Shown piece by piece: positions 10,610 to 22,849 of a DNA stretch of 64,000 nucleotides (position 1 is its first letter; the number at the start of each line of letters is the position of its first letter). Below the pieces are notes generated by a model that did not search any database, was not told where the DNA came from, and was given only the letters and a program-made list of their open reading frames with translations. The position numbers were made by a program, and so were the translations under genes. The stretch is from Ceratodon purpureus (Eukaryota; Streptophyta; Bryopsida; Pseudoditrichales; Ditrichaceae): the NCBI GenBank assembly GCA_014871385.1, contig CM026432.1:8114825-8178824 (forward strand), written 5' to 3'.

Positions 10610-13448
10610 TTATTCAGAATCCAGAGAAACAAATCTCTCCAAGGAGGCCTTTATAATGTCCAGTTGTTTGAGTGGAATCTTCAGCATTGGATCCTTGCCA
10701 AGCCCCCAGTCGTTGACATTTTTTTTAACTTTTGATTTCCAAGCTGTTATGACTGCATCAATACTCTGCCACGACTCGGGTACATCCTTCTCAACTGTCC
10801 AACAAAGTCTCCCATCCACATCCCATCCGGTATAGAATTTCAAAACATTTTCATGTCCGGAAATTGGACGGTAGAACTCTACTTGGATCGTGTTCGGGAG
10901 GTCAAGGTTCGAATTAGGGTCAATCAAGGCCCTCGCAAGCCAGAAAGGACAATTGTCTTCATCGCAGGGTCGTAATGCTAAGAAGTACCCTGCAAAAAGG
11001 TCTCGCGCAACACGGACTGACGGTCCTGGGCGATCTTGTTTGTGACCAACAAAGTGATCATCCTCTGCGAACTCCTCGCGCAAAGTTCCATCTTCCTGAA
11101 ACTCGTCTTCGACGGAATGAGCGAGCCGAGTGGATGGCCAAAAACCATGCTCCAAGGTGGGGACTGCATCAAAAGGGATGGAAAGAGCCTCTTTAACATC
11201 GTTCCAATAGTATAAGAGGGGCTCATAGATTCTTCTGGACTGGATTGAATCAGAAGATAGCCTCTCCCAATGATCTACAAAACCCGACAAGCCCTTAATC
11301 ACATCAGGCAGGTGCCGCATCTTGCGAGGCGCCACGGCACCAAAAACACCACAGGGCCATAAAGATCGACCTTCTGAATCCTCCTTCCACAACTTAATGC
11401 CACAACCATCTCCTTTTGGCAACCAGTCGTCGTCGTGACAGAAGATTTTATACTTCATGACTGGGCATCCTAAAGAATCTACATAGAATTTGAACTGATG
11501 AGCTTTAGTGTGACCCATTAACGTATCGTCGCCATCAAGCATCCACTCCGTGATGAATTTCTTGAAATCTGGGACCTCCTGAATGAGATGAGGAATTGTT
11601 GGTACAACTTCATTTTTCATGAAGGACTTCATGAGGAGAGGTACTGTGGGGAAGTCCTCCCTCCGCAAAGCCATGCTCCATCGCCCAAAAAGGGCATCAA
11701 TATCGTCATGAGTATGGCCGACTAGCATGAAGTTCACGTACACTTCGCGAAACACCCGCTTCGCGACTAATAGGGACCAGAATGAAAATACAAATCTATT
11801 CTTGTTATCGTTGACAGCGTTATCCATTTGGACGTTAAGAATGGGAGGCAAGGGTTTAGCAGCAACAGGAACCTCAGAAGGAGGGCCAAGAGGATCCAAA
11901 CACATCTCTGAACCATGCAAAAGCGCGGCATACAATAGGTGAGACAGATTTTCTTGAAAGAGTTCCCTGGAGGTGGATTTAGGAGGTGACTCAAGATCTC
12001 GAAGGAGCTTCGCAAACGATCCAACCGTGTAATTAGCGTCGTGTGAGTAAATGTCAAGGCCATAATGGGCGTAACGCTGATCCACATGCCCATGAGCAAG
12101 CATTCCCGTGACAGCGAGAGGAAGCTTCATGAGACCGTCTAAGTGTTTGACCTTGTGGGATAAGGCCGGCGATGCTGTCTTGGAGTGGTCCATCTTGTCA
12201 TGCATAATTGTAAGAACTTCATGAGGAGTAGCCTTCGACCTGAATCAATTTAGGTAGTACAAGTCCCTATGCGCCATTGCAGAGTCATTGTGCAGCCTCA
12301 TTTTCTTAGACCATAACAGGGACGCCTGAGATCCTGTTGACGTCAACTTCTTCTGGGACTGGAACTCATCACATTTTGAGCAACGAGCGAAGTTGTCTCC
12401 TGCCCGTTTGGCGTAATATTCTGGATAGCTAAGCCTCCTGATCTTGCTCAAGTTAGAAGCGGACATAGGAGGCAATCCACAGTCCGCTAGATGTTCATTG
12501 AGGATCGGAATCTGTTCCTTCCATTTGAAACTGGAAGGCAGAACTTTAGCAACAACTGTCTCCCCTGAAGGCAGAACACGACTCTTGTGAGGCATGTGGT
12601 CGGCATGCCTGTCAAGGATGGCCCCTAGGACGGCAGTTGCTACCACTGTGTGATTTCTAGGTTTACGTAAACCAGAATTACCGTGAAATTGAGCTTCGAA
12701 ACCAGCAGCAGCATACTTGGCATTTCTATAAAATATACTGGAGCTCACTCCCATAATCTTCATCCAGGCGAAGGGGCAAACATCTATGCCCTCCAGAGTC
12801 ACCACACTCCTCCCCACTGAATTCTTGTGAATCTGTCTATGCACGTCGAGTTTTATGTGGTTACGGAATTGCACTGTGGTCTTGTCGTACATACGCGACC
12901 GTAGAGTAGAGATTTTATCTTCGGGATAGTGTTGGACGCACAGCTGAGCGCAGCACGTGTTTGCCGCTACAGAGTTGATTGATGGCTGGGTCATCAAAAA
13001 CTCAGCGTGACGTGATATAGGTGGGGCGGGTATTCCTAGAGGAGTTGTCATACAATCGGGTACGATCTCCCAGGGATCGGTTACGCTCCGCAACCCAACG
13101 GTTATAAACATCACGTTGACTATGGTGCTCTAGGTTAACTCCATCCAGATAGACGTGGCTGATAGGCCACTTTTTGAAGGAGTACCTCCAATCATCCTCT
13201 AACTCTTCTTCGACTAACAAACGTGATACCTGGACGACGACAACGGGATCACCAAGGGGGCCAACCGTGTCAGATACCAAGCTGGACCGTGGGTTCCGGA
13301 TCAAACCCTCTGCTAATGGGATATTGTCGTCACTGTAAATTGTTACAGTCTTGTTTTGCCACAATCTTGAGGGTACAACCACAAAGTCTGGAAGGTCTGG
13401 GTTTAAGGGCGCTTCGACCGGAACGTCGTCATCTGAGGAGTAAACCAT
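10610..13448 (-). pseudogene. DDE-like transposase (DUF7869-type), broken
   Basis: Three open blocks on one strand belong together. Block 1 starts at ATG 13448 and block 2 (13114-12245) is in another frame overlapping it, so an indel or a missed intron separates them. Block 2 holds CPFAWMKIMGVSSSIFYRNA, a HGNSG motif and a CSKCDEF Cys pair. An in-frame TGA at 12245-12247 interrupts the frame before block 3 (12244-10610); CGA (Arg) would fit there. Block 3 holds QMDNAVNDNKNRFVF and VGHTHDDIDALFGRW, the hallmark blocks of the DUF7869 family found in transposon-like genes of plants and other eukaryotes. These resemble the second and third catalytic regions of RNase-H-fold transposases. Its 5' flank has AGCTCGA palindromes and its 3' flank AGGTCGA ones, so it may act on them; that is inference. 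Confidence 0.7.
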
Positions 13449-13540
13449 TGTACCTCGAATGCAATAGATCCAATTTTATGAGAACATATTATACTCCTTG
13501 AAGATAATTCATCTACAAGTTAGAGAACTTAACCCAGGCG

Positions 13541-13661
13541 CAGTTTAGCTCGACTCGAGCTAAACTGTGCCTCGACTATGGACAGTGCAGTTTAGCTCGA
13601 GTCGAGCTAAATTGCTGCTGCCCTTTGGATGCAGCAGTTTAGCTCGACTCGTGCTAAACTG
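13541..13661. repeat. three AGCTCGA palindromes at 47-bp spacing
   Basis: Sites at 13541-13567, 13588-13614 and 13635-13661 each consist of CAGTTTAGCTCGA, one central base (C, G, C) and the complementary arm; the third has one mismatch. The first is a perfect 27-bp odd palindrome. Starts are exactly 47 bp apart. They lie about 90-210 bp upstream of the transposase-like start codon. Confidence 0.85.
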
Positions 13662-13669
13662 CAGTCCGC

Positions 13670-14255
13670 AAAAACCGACGCTTTAATAGGTGCTCACATC
13701 GTCGGAATTCAGAGTCGCAGACTCAGAGTACGCTGACGGTTTCCGCTCTCAAACGTTTCCAAGTAGTAAAGAGAGACACTGCTATTACACCAAGAATTGC
13801 AACAATCGCAAGCATAGAACAACCAAAAATCAATGATGTGTGCTCATGATCGGAGAAAACTAAAGAGAAGACGTACAAGAGAAACGGCGCAATACAGCTT
13901 TCGCCCAGAAAACAACGACCTCCAAGTGAGCGCCGAGAGCTCCTACACGCGAGAGAAGCAAGTGAGTAGAGAAAAGACTTCGAGCGGGGACGATTCTAGA
14001 GGTCATTCTCTAACGTGTGGCCGTTTTCATGCCGCTTCAGTTTTGAAAATAGGCGGGAATCATGCATGACCATTCGTCCCTCCACATTTGGAGGTGTGAG
14101 CAAGCACGGGAAATACAACTTTCCATACTTCTCGGCCCTTTAGATAGATGCAGATGCGAAATATTTGGTGCATTAATTGTATCAAATGGGATGGGTTGGA
14201 CACGTCGTAGCGCCAGACAGAATGTTGACTTTTGGCCCCGAACTTATCATCTTCT
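13670..14255. other. no gene supported
   Basis: GC-moderate DNA between the palindromes and the telomere-like repeats. Short open frames exist (for example 13833-14069), but their basic, low-complexity translation gives no support for coding. Confidence 0.4.
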
Positions 14256-14256
14256 A

Positions 14257-14405
14257 TCAGGGTTCAGGGTTTAGGGTATAGGGTTCAAGGTTTAGGGTAT
14301 AGGGTTCAAGGTTTAGGGTATAGGGTTCAAGGTTTAGGGTATAGGGTTCAGGGTTAAAGGTTTAGGGTCTTAGGTCCAGGGTTAAGGATTTAGGGTACAG
14401 TGTTT
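14257..14405 (+). repeat. interstitial telomere-like repeats
   Basis: Degenerate copies of the plant telomere unit TTTAGGG are arranged as a 21-bp higher-order unit, GGTTTAGGGTATAGGGTTCAA, repeated about four times and then fading out. It is internal rather than terminal, since ordinary sequence follows on both sides. Confidence 0.85.
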
Positions 14406-14807
14406 AGGCATTTCTAGGGATATTAAATATCTCGTATATGGAATAAAATTAAATCAAAAATTGTTTGAACCTATTTGAATTTCGTGAGTAAGGTTCATAC
14501 AGGGAAGTACATCGTTGCAAATGTTCATATCTCCATGTACTAGAGTATGTATTTTTGCTCAATTTCATTATTATATATGATGTATGAAATCAAATCATTA
14601 TATATGAGTTCATGAATAGTTCTTGATAGACCTAGGTAGATATATTTTTAAATCTAGAATTATTTCTTTATTCTAAATATTTAGTCAGATATAATTATCA
14701 TGTATATATATTCATGTATGTTTATTTATGTCTTTATTTATTTCATAATGTGTTCATTACGCCGTGAATGGTGTAGATTTGTTTTTTCGTTTCTGGAATT
14801 CTATATC

Positions 14808-17010
14808 TTATCATTATATTCTTAAAATACATGTTAGTATCATAATATGTATAATATAATAATATATTATAGTATACTAAGGTACTAATATATTCATTTA
14901 CAATTTTATATTCAATTAAGAATAGTACAAGAATAATAAACTATATTCAAGTATATACAAATCTTAAAATGATATACAAATATATTCAAGTATGTATACG
15001 AAATACATTGTTAAAAATAATAGTATTAAATTATAGAATTCAATTCATTTATTATGGCAAATTATTTACATTTTTTAGAAGATTGAATTTTTTATATTTA
15101 ATCATGAGAAGCAAATATTTAAACCATGGTATGCCTTGTATGATTGGCATGTAAAATACATAAATCTTAATCAATTCAGTAACGTTCTACCTTGACTAAT
15201 ATTCGTACAATTTTATTACATTCTAATAAGAAAGTGGAATATTTGGTTCATTCATATAATTTTAAAAAACAAAATTTATAATTCATGGATTCAAACGCAA
15301 CGTCTTAAATCAATGATCATAACTATATATGTAGTATTAATATATGATATCAAGAAAGGCTCTAGATGCTTGTGCAAGCATACAATCCCATTAATCAATT
15401 CTTTAATAATAAATTAAAATGTCACATTTAAGTAAATCCGGACTTTCAAAAGTCCACATCGGTCAAAGTCTTGTTTCCGAGTCTGTCAAAGTCCCCTTCG
15501 TTACTCTGGAACATTCGGCTTTTTGCCCGAACCCCTTCATAAGCATAAGTTCCTTTGTGCGACAAAACAATTGTTCCATTCTTAGTTTCCCTTCTATTTC
15601 ATCTGCTTCTAGTTCATTTGCCGTGATGAGGAGGGCGGGCGGTGGTTTTAGGGTGTCAAGTTACCCGCCAGACGAGTGGGAGGTGGTTGTTTCCCCACAA
15701 GGAGTGAAGGAGCTTCGTCCGTGGTTTATGGCGGTGGAACGCGCCCGTGGTCGCGGCGTAGCCATTCCCGCGTAGAACCGCATTGCACGCCTAATGCAGC
15801 CAGGTGTGGAGTGGGATTGGACTCTTGCACATACTCCAGAGCAAATGGAGATTATGAACGCTTCCAACATCAAGTTTCCCCTCACCTCCGGCGAGGTCTT
15901 CTCTATGGCTGATTCTAATGAGGAGGGGAGCGGGAATTTGGGGAGCCCACCACATGAGTGACGAAGGTGAAATGTTATCTCCTCGTAACCCTTAACCTCG
16001 CCCTTAGTTTGATGTTTTCATAGTAATAGATTACGGTTGCTGTATGTATTGCGCAGAATTCCATTGCCTGATGTTGAGTTCGTGGTGAGTGTCAAGAGGA
16101 TGAGTCCTTCCTTTTGACCTGCACTTTTTGGTTTAAAACCCTAAACATCATACCATTTGATCCTCTTTTTCTCTTTGCTCCTGAACTTGCAGGCATCTTC
16201 GATATACTCCTACGGTTTAACTTATTGCTGCTAATCAGCTCAGATATGGGAAGGGCACTTCAGCAAGTAGTTAGCAGGACCGTTATATCATACGATATTT
16301 GGCAACCATAGATGTAAAAACAGATCACTTTCATCTTTTGGTAACTCTCGCCGATGGTGTCCCCCGTGTGGGTTGTAAACTATTTATGGAATGGAATGCC
16401 TTCAAAACAGGGTTGATTTGAATAAAAAACAGAGTTTCATTTGATGCTTTCATATTTGTATATTTCGTATTCTAATATTTCCATGCTTTATAATAAATTT
16501 AGTAGTAAATTTTGTTTGATTCCATGAATTATGAATTTTGTTTTTTAAAATTATATGAATGAACCAAATATTCCACTTTCTTATTAGAATGTAATAGAAT
16601 TGTACGAATATTAGTCAAGGTAGAACGTTACTGAATTGATTGAGGTTTATGTAATTTCCATGCCAATCATACAAGGCATACCATGGTTTAAGTATTTGCT
16701 TCTTATGATTAAATATTAAAAATTCAATCTTCTAAAAAATGTAAATAATTTGCTATAACAAATGAATTGAATTTTATAATTTAATACTATTATTTTTAAC
16801 AATGTACTTTGTCTATATACTTGAATATACTTGTATATCATTTTAAGATTTGTATATATTAGAATAGAGTTTATTATTCTCGTACTATTCTTAATTGAAT
16901 ATTAAATTGTTAATGAATATATGAGTAACTTAGTATACCACAATATATTATTATATTATACATAAGTTATTATACTAACGTGTATTTTAAGAATAATACG
17001 ATGATAACAT
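14808..17010. mobile_element. foldback element with ~490-bp inverted arms
   Basis: The left arm (about 14808-15298) and right arm (about 16518-17010) are inverted copies at roughly 90% identity by eye. They share long runs such as GAACCAAATATTCCACTTTC. Between them lie about 1.2 kb containing an ORF (15419-15961). Both arms are very AT-rich. The DNA to about 17520 carries further partial copies of the arm sequence. This is the layout of a foldback or long-TIR DNA transposon. Target-site duplications were not identified. Confidence 0.75.
15419..15961 (+). pseudogene. ORF inside foldback element, one in-frame TAG
   Basis: A frame open from 15419 meets TAG at 15773-15775 and then continues open, in the same frame, to TGA at 15959-15961. 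A likely start is the ATG of MRRAGGGFRVSSYPPDEWEV at about 15625. After the stop the frame reads on as NRIARLMQPGVEWDW and an acidic, Gly/Ser-rich tail. CAG (Gln) would restore the frame at the TAG. I do not recognise the family. It is the only candidate gene within the inverted arms. Confidence 0.45.
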
Positions 17011-17790
17011 TTACGTAAATATGTACTCAATTAGAGTATAGTAAATTAATTTTCATTACTAATAGTGTATTCATATTTGATGCTTTCGTTATAAAATTAC
17101 AAACTATTATTTAAACTCTAATCTTGTGAATTCAAATTAATTTCGTCTTTGAACAAATATAAACTTCATATATTTGAAAGGATTATTATGTTAATTAAAT
17201 TTGTAGACGTCTCATATTCAATTAATATTAATAAAGTTAAAATATACGCATGAACCAAATATTCCACTTTTTTGTGATAAAGTAATAAAATTGTTCGAAT
17301 ATTTGCTTCTTATGAATATTCAGAAAAAGTAGAACATTTGCTACTCATGAATATTTCTAATTTCGTACAAATTAAGTTTCTCTAATAAGAAGCTAATTCG
17401 TACAAAAATATTAGATTCTCATGAATATATTATGAAAGTAGTATATTTGCACCTTATTAGATAGTAATGAATATTTACGAAATTTTAAATATTTGCTTCT
17501 CATGAATATATATAGAAATTTCAATTCTCTAAAAATTGTTAATAAATTGCCTAATTAGATTTTGTGCTTGCTCAAGTGTCTATACCATTCCACAATATCA
17601 TATATTAATACTACAACAATGATGACCATTGATGTAAGAGGATTCATTTGAATCCATAAAATGATGATTTTATTTTTGGAATACATACAAAAGAGTAAGG
17701 AAATTAAGTTCGGTCTATATATTTGAAAAATGCGAAAAATTATTGGTTGAACCAAGGTTAAAATTACAAGTTAAAAAAATATAATAAAAA
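17011..17790. other. AT-rich flank with partial arm copies
   Basis: Very AT-rich. Short pieces related to the foldback arms (AATATTTGCTTCT(T/C)ATGAATAT) recur several times to about 17520. No gene is seen. Confidence 0.5.
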
Positions 17791-17794
17791 TTTT

Positions 17795-18060
17795 AACCTG
17801 CGGGGACGGGGCATCGAACCCCGCGGTGACGGGGCCCCACGATTTTGCGGCGCGGTCACTGGCCCCCGCGAGGGCGAGGAACAGTCCCCCCGCAGACCCT
17901 GTCCACGCAGTTGGTTCTCTTTTGCATCTCTGTGTCTGCGGTGTTTTTGCGCTGGTTTTGGTGGTGGCGGGAATTCATTTCCTTTGAGGTATCGTGTAAG
18001 TGAGAGATTGGTATCGCGCGAGTTCCGGGGGTATACTCAAGCATTTGAGCGCCTTGAATT
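17795..18060. other. abrupt GC-rich tract
   Basis: Composition changes sharply from AT-rich to GC-rich (CTGCGGGGACGGGGC and its neighbours, with locally inverted CGGGG/CCCCG pieces). It may be the left edge or promoter of the plus-strand unit that carries the palindrome array. No coding frame is supported. Confidence 0.35.
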
Positions 18061-18539
18061 AGTTTGCTTCCTTCCAGAGAGTGTGCGCCTTCTTTGTTTG
18101 GAGTAGTTTCGGGTTAGGGTTTAGTTGTATCTTCATGGTTTGGAGTCTATTTGCGCGGAGGTTGTTTGAGGTGTTCTTTGATTGGGTTTTGAGCTTGTTC
18201 GAGGGTTTGTACATAGCTTTTTAAGGTGTTTCGTGACTAGGCTGTTCCTGGTTCTTTAGGGTTTAGTTGTTTCGTGTTTTATTCTTCCTCTACGGACTTC
18301 CTTGACGGTGTATTAAGGAGTCCAATTCGGCTTTGGGTTGTTGGAGGCGAGAATCACGATGCAGAAGAAGTCTCAGGTGCGTATCAAAGTCGACATTACT
18401 CGTTTTTGGTTTTTTTCAGTTCAATTCCAGTGACTTTTGCAATTTAGCATCTTCTCAATTGAGCTTTTTCGTTTTTTTTTGCTTCAATTATAATTCTTTT
18501 GCATGTTCTCGCTAGTCTAGGATTAGCATCTTGTATTTT

Positions 18540-18765
18540 TTTTAACAAATTCTGAATTGTGTGTGTCTGTTTCCGTTCGTACTCTTTATGTGTTATGTGT
18601 GTCTCTGTCTGTGGTAGAATTCTGTCTTGTTTTTGTATTCTGTGTGTGTCTGTTTGTGTTCGAATTCTGAATTGTGTTCGTCTTCTGTGTGTGTCTGTTC
18701 GGTTTTGAATTCTGAATTCTATTCGTTTTTTGTATGTGTGTGTATGTTTGTGATTTAATGTGTGG
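18540..18765 (+). repeat. TG-rich degenerate tandem repeat
   Basis: Copies of TTCTGTGTGTGTCTGTT followed by GAATTCTGAATT recur with a spacing of about 45 bp. The repeat lies in intron-like T-rich DNA upstream of the palindrome array. Confidence 0.5.
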
Positions 18766-19171
18766 TTCTCTACAGGTTTGTGTCAGTGCATGTGTGCATC
18801 ATAAGATGGTTGCAATAGCATATTCCTTCTATTGTGTATTACATATCAATGTCATTTGCATTGTGTTGTAGTTTCAACATAGGTTTATTTGGATATTTAT
18901 AGTTACAGTCGCCTTAGTATGTGAGTATTGGGCTTATTGGAAGCACTTTATTTGATTGTCTTCCGCCTATTCCGGAACGAGTGTGATAGGATGTGAAACC
19001 TTTGAATCAGTCTCGGATTCGTGTTCTGACCATTCAAAATGCCTTCTTTTCTGTAGGCACAACACGTTTTTGGCTTTCAGCAGATTCACAACGGAGGGAT
19101 TTGAGTAAAAATGGCCGACAGGTACTAAATATTTCTGCAAATTGTGTAATCAATCTCTCAGAAATCAAGAA

Positions 19172-19785
19172 CAGTTTAGCTCGAGTCGAGCTAAACTGCT
19201 TGCAGAAGACAACTATCGCTTGACAGTTAAGCTCGACTCGAGCTAAACTCACATCTACCATGTATAAAAGAAGAATAAAAAACATAAAGTACTTCAAAAT
19301 TAGTTCATTAATTGCTACAGTTTAGCTCGACTCAAGCTAAAGTGTAGCCAAATGCTATTTTGACCACTCACAGTTTAGCTCGAATCGAACTAAACCGCAG
19401 TGTACAAAGTGGCTTTTGGCTACAGTTTAGCTCGAGTCGAGCTAAACTTCTGAGATTTAGAAGGAAGAACTTAAAGTTTAGCTCGAGTCAAGCTAAACTG
19501 TAGGTGTAACTCCTGAAATCTACCCGGGAGATCCACCTACAGTTTAGCTCGACTCGAGCTAAACTGTGAGTGGTCCTTTCTGAAGCCCAAGCGGTTTAGC
19601 TCGGATCGAGCTAAACTGCTTGGGGGCCATGCTGGGAGCTGTGCTGTTTAGCTCGACTCGAGCTAAACTGCACAGCTCCCAGTAAAGCCCTCAAGTAGTC
19701 TAGCTCGAGTCGAGCTAAACTGCTGGGATCTCATGTGTTATATATTGTAATTGAACCACCATTTAGCTCGAATCGAGCTAAATGG
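19172..19785. repeat. phased array of 11 AGCTCGA palindromes
   Basis: Site starts (27-bp sites) are at about 19172, 19224, 19318, 19371, 19423, 19474, 19540, 19592, 19644, 19696 and 19759. Each is TTTAGCTCGA, one central base and the complement, usually flanked by CAG/CTG. Most intervals are 51-53 bp; the exceptions are 94, 66 and 63. Spacers are not one repeated sequence, but several are related by inversion: GACCACTCACAG left of the 19371 site matches, inverted, the right flank of the 19540 site, and TTTGGCTAC/GTAGCCAAA flank the 19423 and 19318 sites. The array lies directly upstream of the gene starting near 19825. Confidence 0.9.
19632..19682. repeat. 51-bp extended palindrome
   Basis: At this array member the symmetry extends beyond the core. 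Arms of 25 bp (CTGGGAGCTGTGC plus the core arm) surround one central C, with a single mismatch. It could extrude as a cruciform. The neighbouring 19592 site is also extended, through CCCAAGC on both sides. Confidence 0.85.
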
Positions 19786-21291
19786 TTTTGAATTTGTCTA
19801 ATGTTAAGCGTCTCCTCCTTGCAGTGAGGAGAAAGCAAGGGTACTTGAGGCGCTACAGCATTTTTCAAGCCTGTTCCTAACTCTGATTCGGATGACGATG
19901 ATGGGGATGACTCAAGAACATTTGAGGCTTGGACCTTCAAAGACCCCTCGAAGGTCAAAAATTGGACATTGCGATGGGTTGCACACACCCCATATCTAAC
20001 CTTCGCTACCATTTTCAAGGGTGAAGTCCAAGATCCCCTGGTCATCGACATGGAAACAAAGGTCACCGAGTTCGACCATAAGGAGAAAGAGATGATAAAG
20101 ATCCTCTGCTCATCTATGGGGAATAATCCATACCTCTTCACCATAGTAGTCGACGTAGCAGAAAACCTCTTTGACCCGATTTTCCTAATGGAAAGTCTAT
20201 CGAATTTATGCTTCGATGAGATAGAGAAGACATTGAGGCAAGAAGTACTAGACAAGAAGTGGGCAACAAAAGATGGACGTACTCTCCAGGCAAAGTCCCT
20301 AGCTTGGAAACTGAGGAATGTTGTCAGCAGCCTTACGCTCGCCGCAACGGAGGCAAAGGTTAGGCTAACCCTGGGAAAATCTCATATAGACGTTTCTGGA
20401 GTGACAGCAACCCGGAGCCAAATGGGGAGCCAACAGACCGGACGCAGTAGGGGCAGAGCAATAGTTCCTTCGCAAAGCCAGGCCGCTTTTGCAACTCCCA
20501 CACCCCTCTCACCATTGAAGAAGAAAGGCCTCGAGAAGAAGATTGACAAGCCGAAGCCCAAAAAGGACTTGCTCTTATCTGCGGAGGACCTAGCAACAAG
20601 TTTAAACTCTGTTCTCGTGGAACTTCCGAAGGTGAACAAGGTTGGAGAGGTCATGGACTTCGATAGTGTCAATCAAATTTACTAGGGTTTCTTCGCTGAT
20701 TGCCAGGAGGAGTTCGTCTTCAAAACGGATGGGCAACCAAAGAAGATTAGTGTGGACGTGACGCGGTGCAAGCCCGCGCCGGCCCATTGGACTATCTGTG
20801 CATATGAAAAGCGGGGCATGGAGGAGATGAAGAATTACTTGATCAACATGCCGGATAGGACACAGAAACAAACCCTGTGTGTGATGCCAGATACGGCTGC
20901 AAGACCCCGACAAGAAGATGATCTAAGGGGCTGTACATTCTGGATCATCAACGGACAACACAGCATTGCGGCGTCCAAATCACTCATCGAGGATAACGCC
21001 AGTGAGGAGTTGGTGAGGGACTTCAGGAGGTGGGACGCGTACATCGTTTGGACCCATGATTATGATAAGCTGCGGAAGATCTCAGCATTCTATAATCGAG
21101 TGAACCATCTGGCACCCTTTAAGCCAACCTGGGCGAGCAATATCATTGCCGCGAGGACAGTGTGGAAGAAGTATGGTAAGCCGCAACCAAAACATGCTGC
21201 CGCAGGTGCAACCGAGTCTAGGACTACAGGTCTGAAAAGAAATCCAGCCTTGAAGACGTACGACGTAAGTTCACTGACTCATTAGCATTAG

Positions 21292-21417
21292 CACTTTAGC
21301 TCGACTCGAGCTAAACTGCTTGGAGTTTAGCTCGAGTCGAGCTAAATTTATATAATCTTCTTTGTTTTCAATGATCTCGTATATCTAACACACTTTAGCT
21401 CGACTCGAGCTAAAGTG
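21292..21417. repeat. three intronic AGCTCGA palindromes
   Basis: Sites at 21292-21318, 21323-21349 and 21391-21417 lie within the 198-bp intron 21265-21462. The last is a perfect 27-bp odd palindrome beginning CACTTTAGCTCGA. Here the outer bases are CAC/GTG rather than CAG/CTG. Confidence 0.85.
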
Positions 21418-22849
21418 AACTGCGTGAAAGCATCATCTAAGGTAGTTCCTGTGTGTCTGTAGAACTTTGTGGAAGCAATCAGGGAGCGCTTTGCAATGAT
21501 TGATGTGGCCAAGCATCAAGCCGTGGTGGCGAAGAAGGGAGGGAAAAACACTATCTCCCTGACAAACGAGCTGAAGATCATCACATCCAGTGATGAAACC
21601 TAGGACCTGTGGAAGGAGATGATCGCGTCTGCGGCATGTGGTGGACTTATAGATCCCGACACCGAAGAACCTCATAAGAAATTTCATGAGAAGAAGGGGT
21701 TCGTTCCAGACAAGGATGGAACGCTTCCGAGGGAGTTCTTCAAATGGCTCGGGAACTTATCGGAGGCGGATCACCAGAGGCTCTGTAAGCACATCCTGCA
21801 TAAGTCTGGGCCAAGTCGGAAGTACACATATCCGAAGGTTGTCATTAAGGAGAACACGAATGTATTGGAGGACTGCTACACGGTCAAGGAGTGGGTAGAG
21901 CAGAGAAAACGTAAGGCTGTAGCTCAGGCGGAGCTTAACAAGATTAAACCGACCCTACATCTAATCAAGAGAGGCGTCCTCGATGTACCGGCTTAGAAGC
22001 ATTTCAAGAAGGCTTACCATGTCTCCAAGGAGTCCAAGCACGTTCTGCTTGATTGGGGTATTCCGGACTCATACTGGACTAACTCCAGAGCTACACAGTA
22101 TCGCAACCAGTCCGCCAAGGATCTCTCTCCATATGCGGTTGAGTTCTTTAGAAACTTCCTTCAGGTTCGAGATGGGTTTCAGAGTCCATCAGCTCAGATG
22201 TGGTTTCTCCCATTCATCAGGGAGCCTCGACTTGCCTTCGGATCTTGGCCCTCCGATGTATGGAGGTGTTGGTGCAACGCTCTCACATTGGGAATCATCG
22301 ACTTCCGGTTCCTCCCAACCTACAAGACGAGGCATAACTACACTTTGGACAACCCGTTCTTCATGGTGTTTTTCCATATGATCGATGACTATGGACAGCC
22401 CTACTTCAACGATGTTCGGCACTGGCTTCTGATTTGCAGAGACGATGAGGACTTCGCCTAGGTGCTAACGTGGGTGGAGCGTAGCACCTTGAGTGGTCGC
22501 AGAAAAGTCAATTCTGAATATTTCCCTGCTCCAAACGAGCGACTCGGTGGTCACCTCCCAAAGAGGAGAATCGCGTTGGAACCCGTCAAACTCATGTTTC
22601 TCATTGATGATAATTTACTTGAGAACGAAGTGTCAACGCCAGAACCTCTGAGCGAGTACAGAACGACGGATCACCCACTGTACAAGGACAATAGGAAGTT
22701 CAACAAAAGGAAGTACTCGCTGTATGCATCGGAGTTAAGGATGGAGTTCTACCTGCAGGTCCACGACACTTTCTGCAAATACGGGGGGGCTGTGTATCAG
22801 CTCTATGGTGGAACGAAGCCCCTACTGGCTGCCACGGTAAGTGTTTCTA

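Noticed and set aside
17795..17900. tRNA-like sequence (GGGGCATCGAACCCCG)
   Set aside because: It resembles a T-arm by chance, but no full cloverleaf, anticodon arm or acceptor stem could be built around it.
19172..19785. CRISPR array (27-bp repeats, ~25-bp spacers)
   Set aside because: The spacing mimics one, but the repeats are full palindromes that vary, several spacers are inverted copies of each other, single sites occur in introns, no cas-like gene is near, and the context is a plant nucleus.
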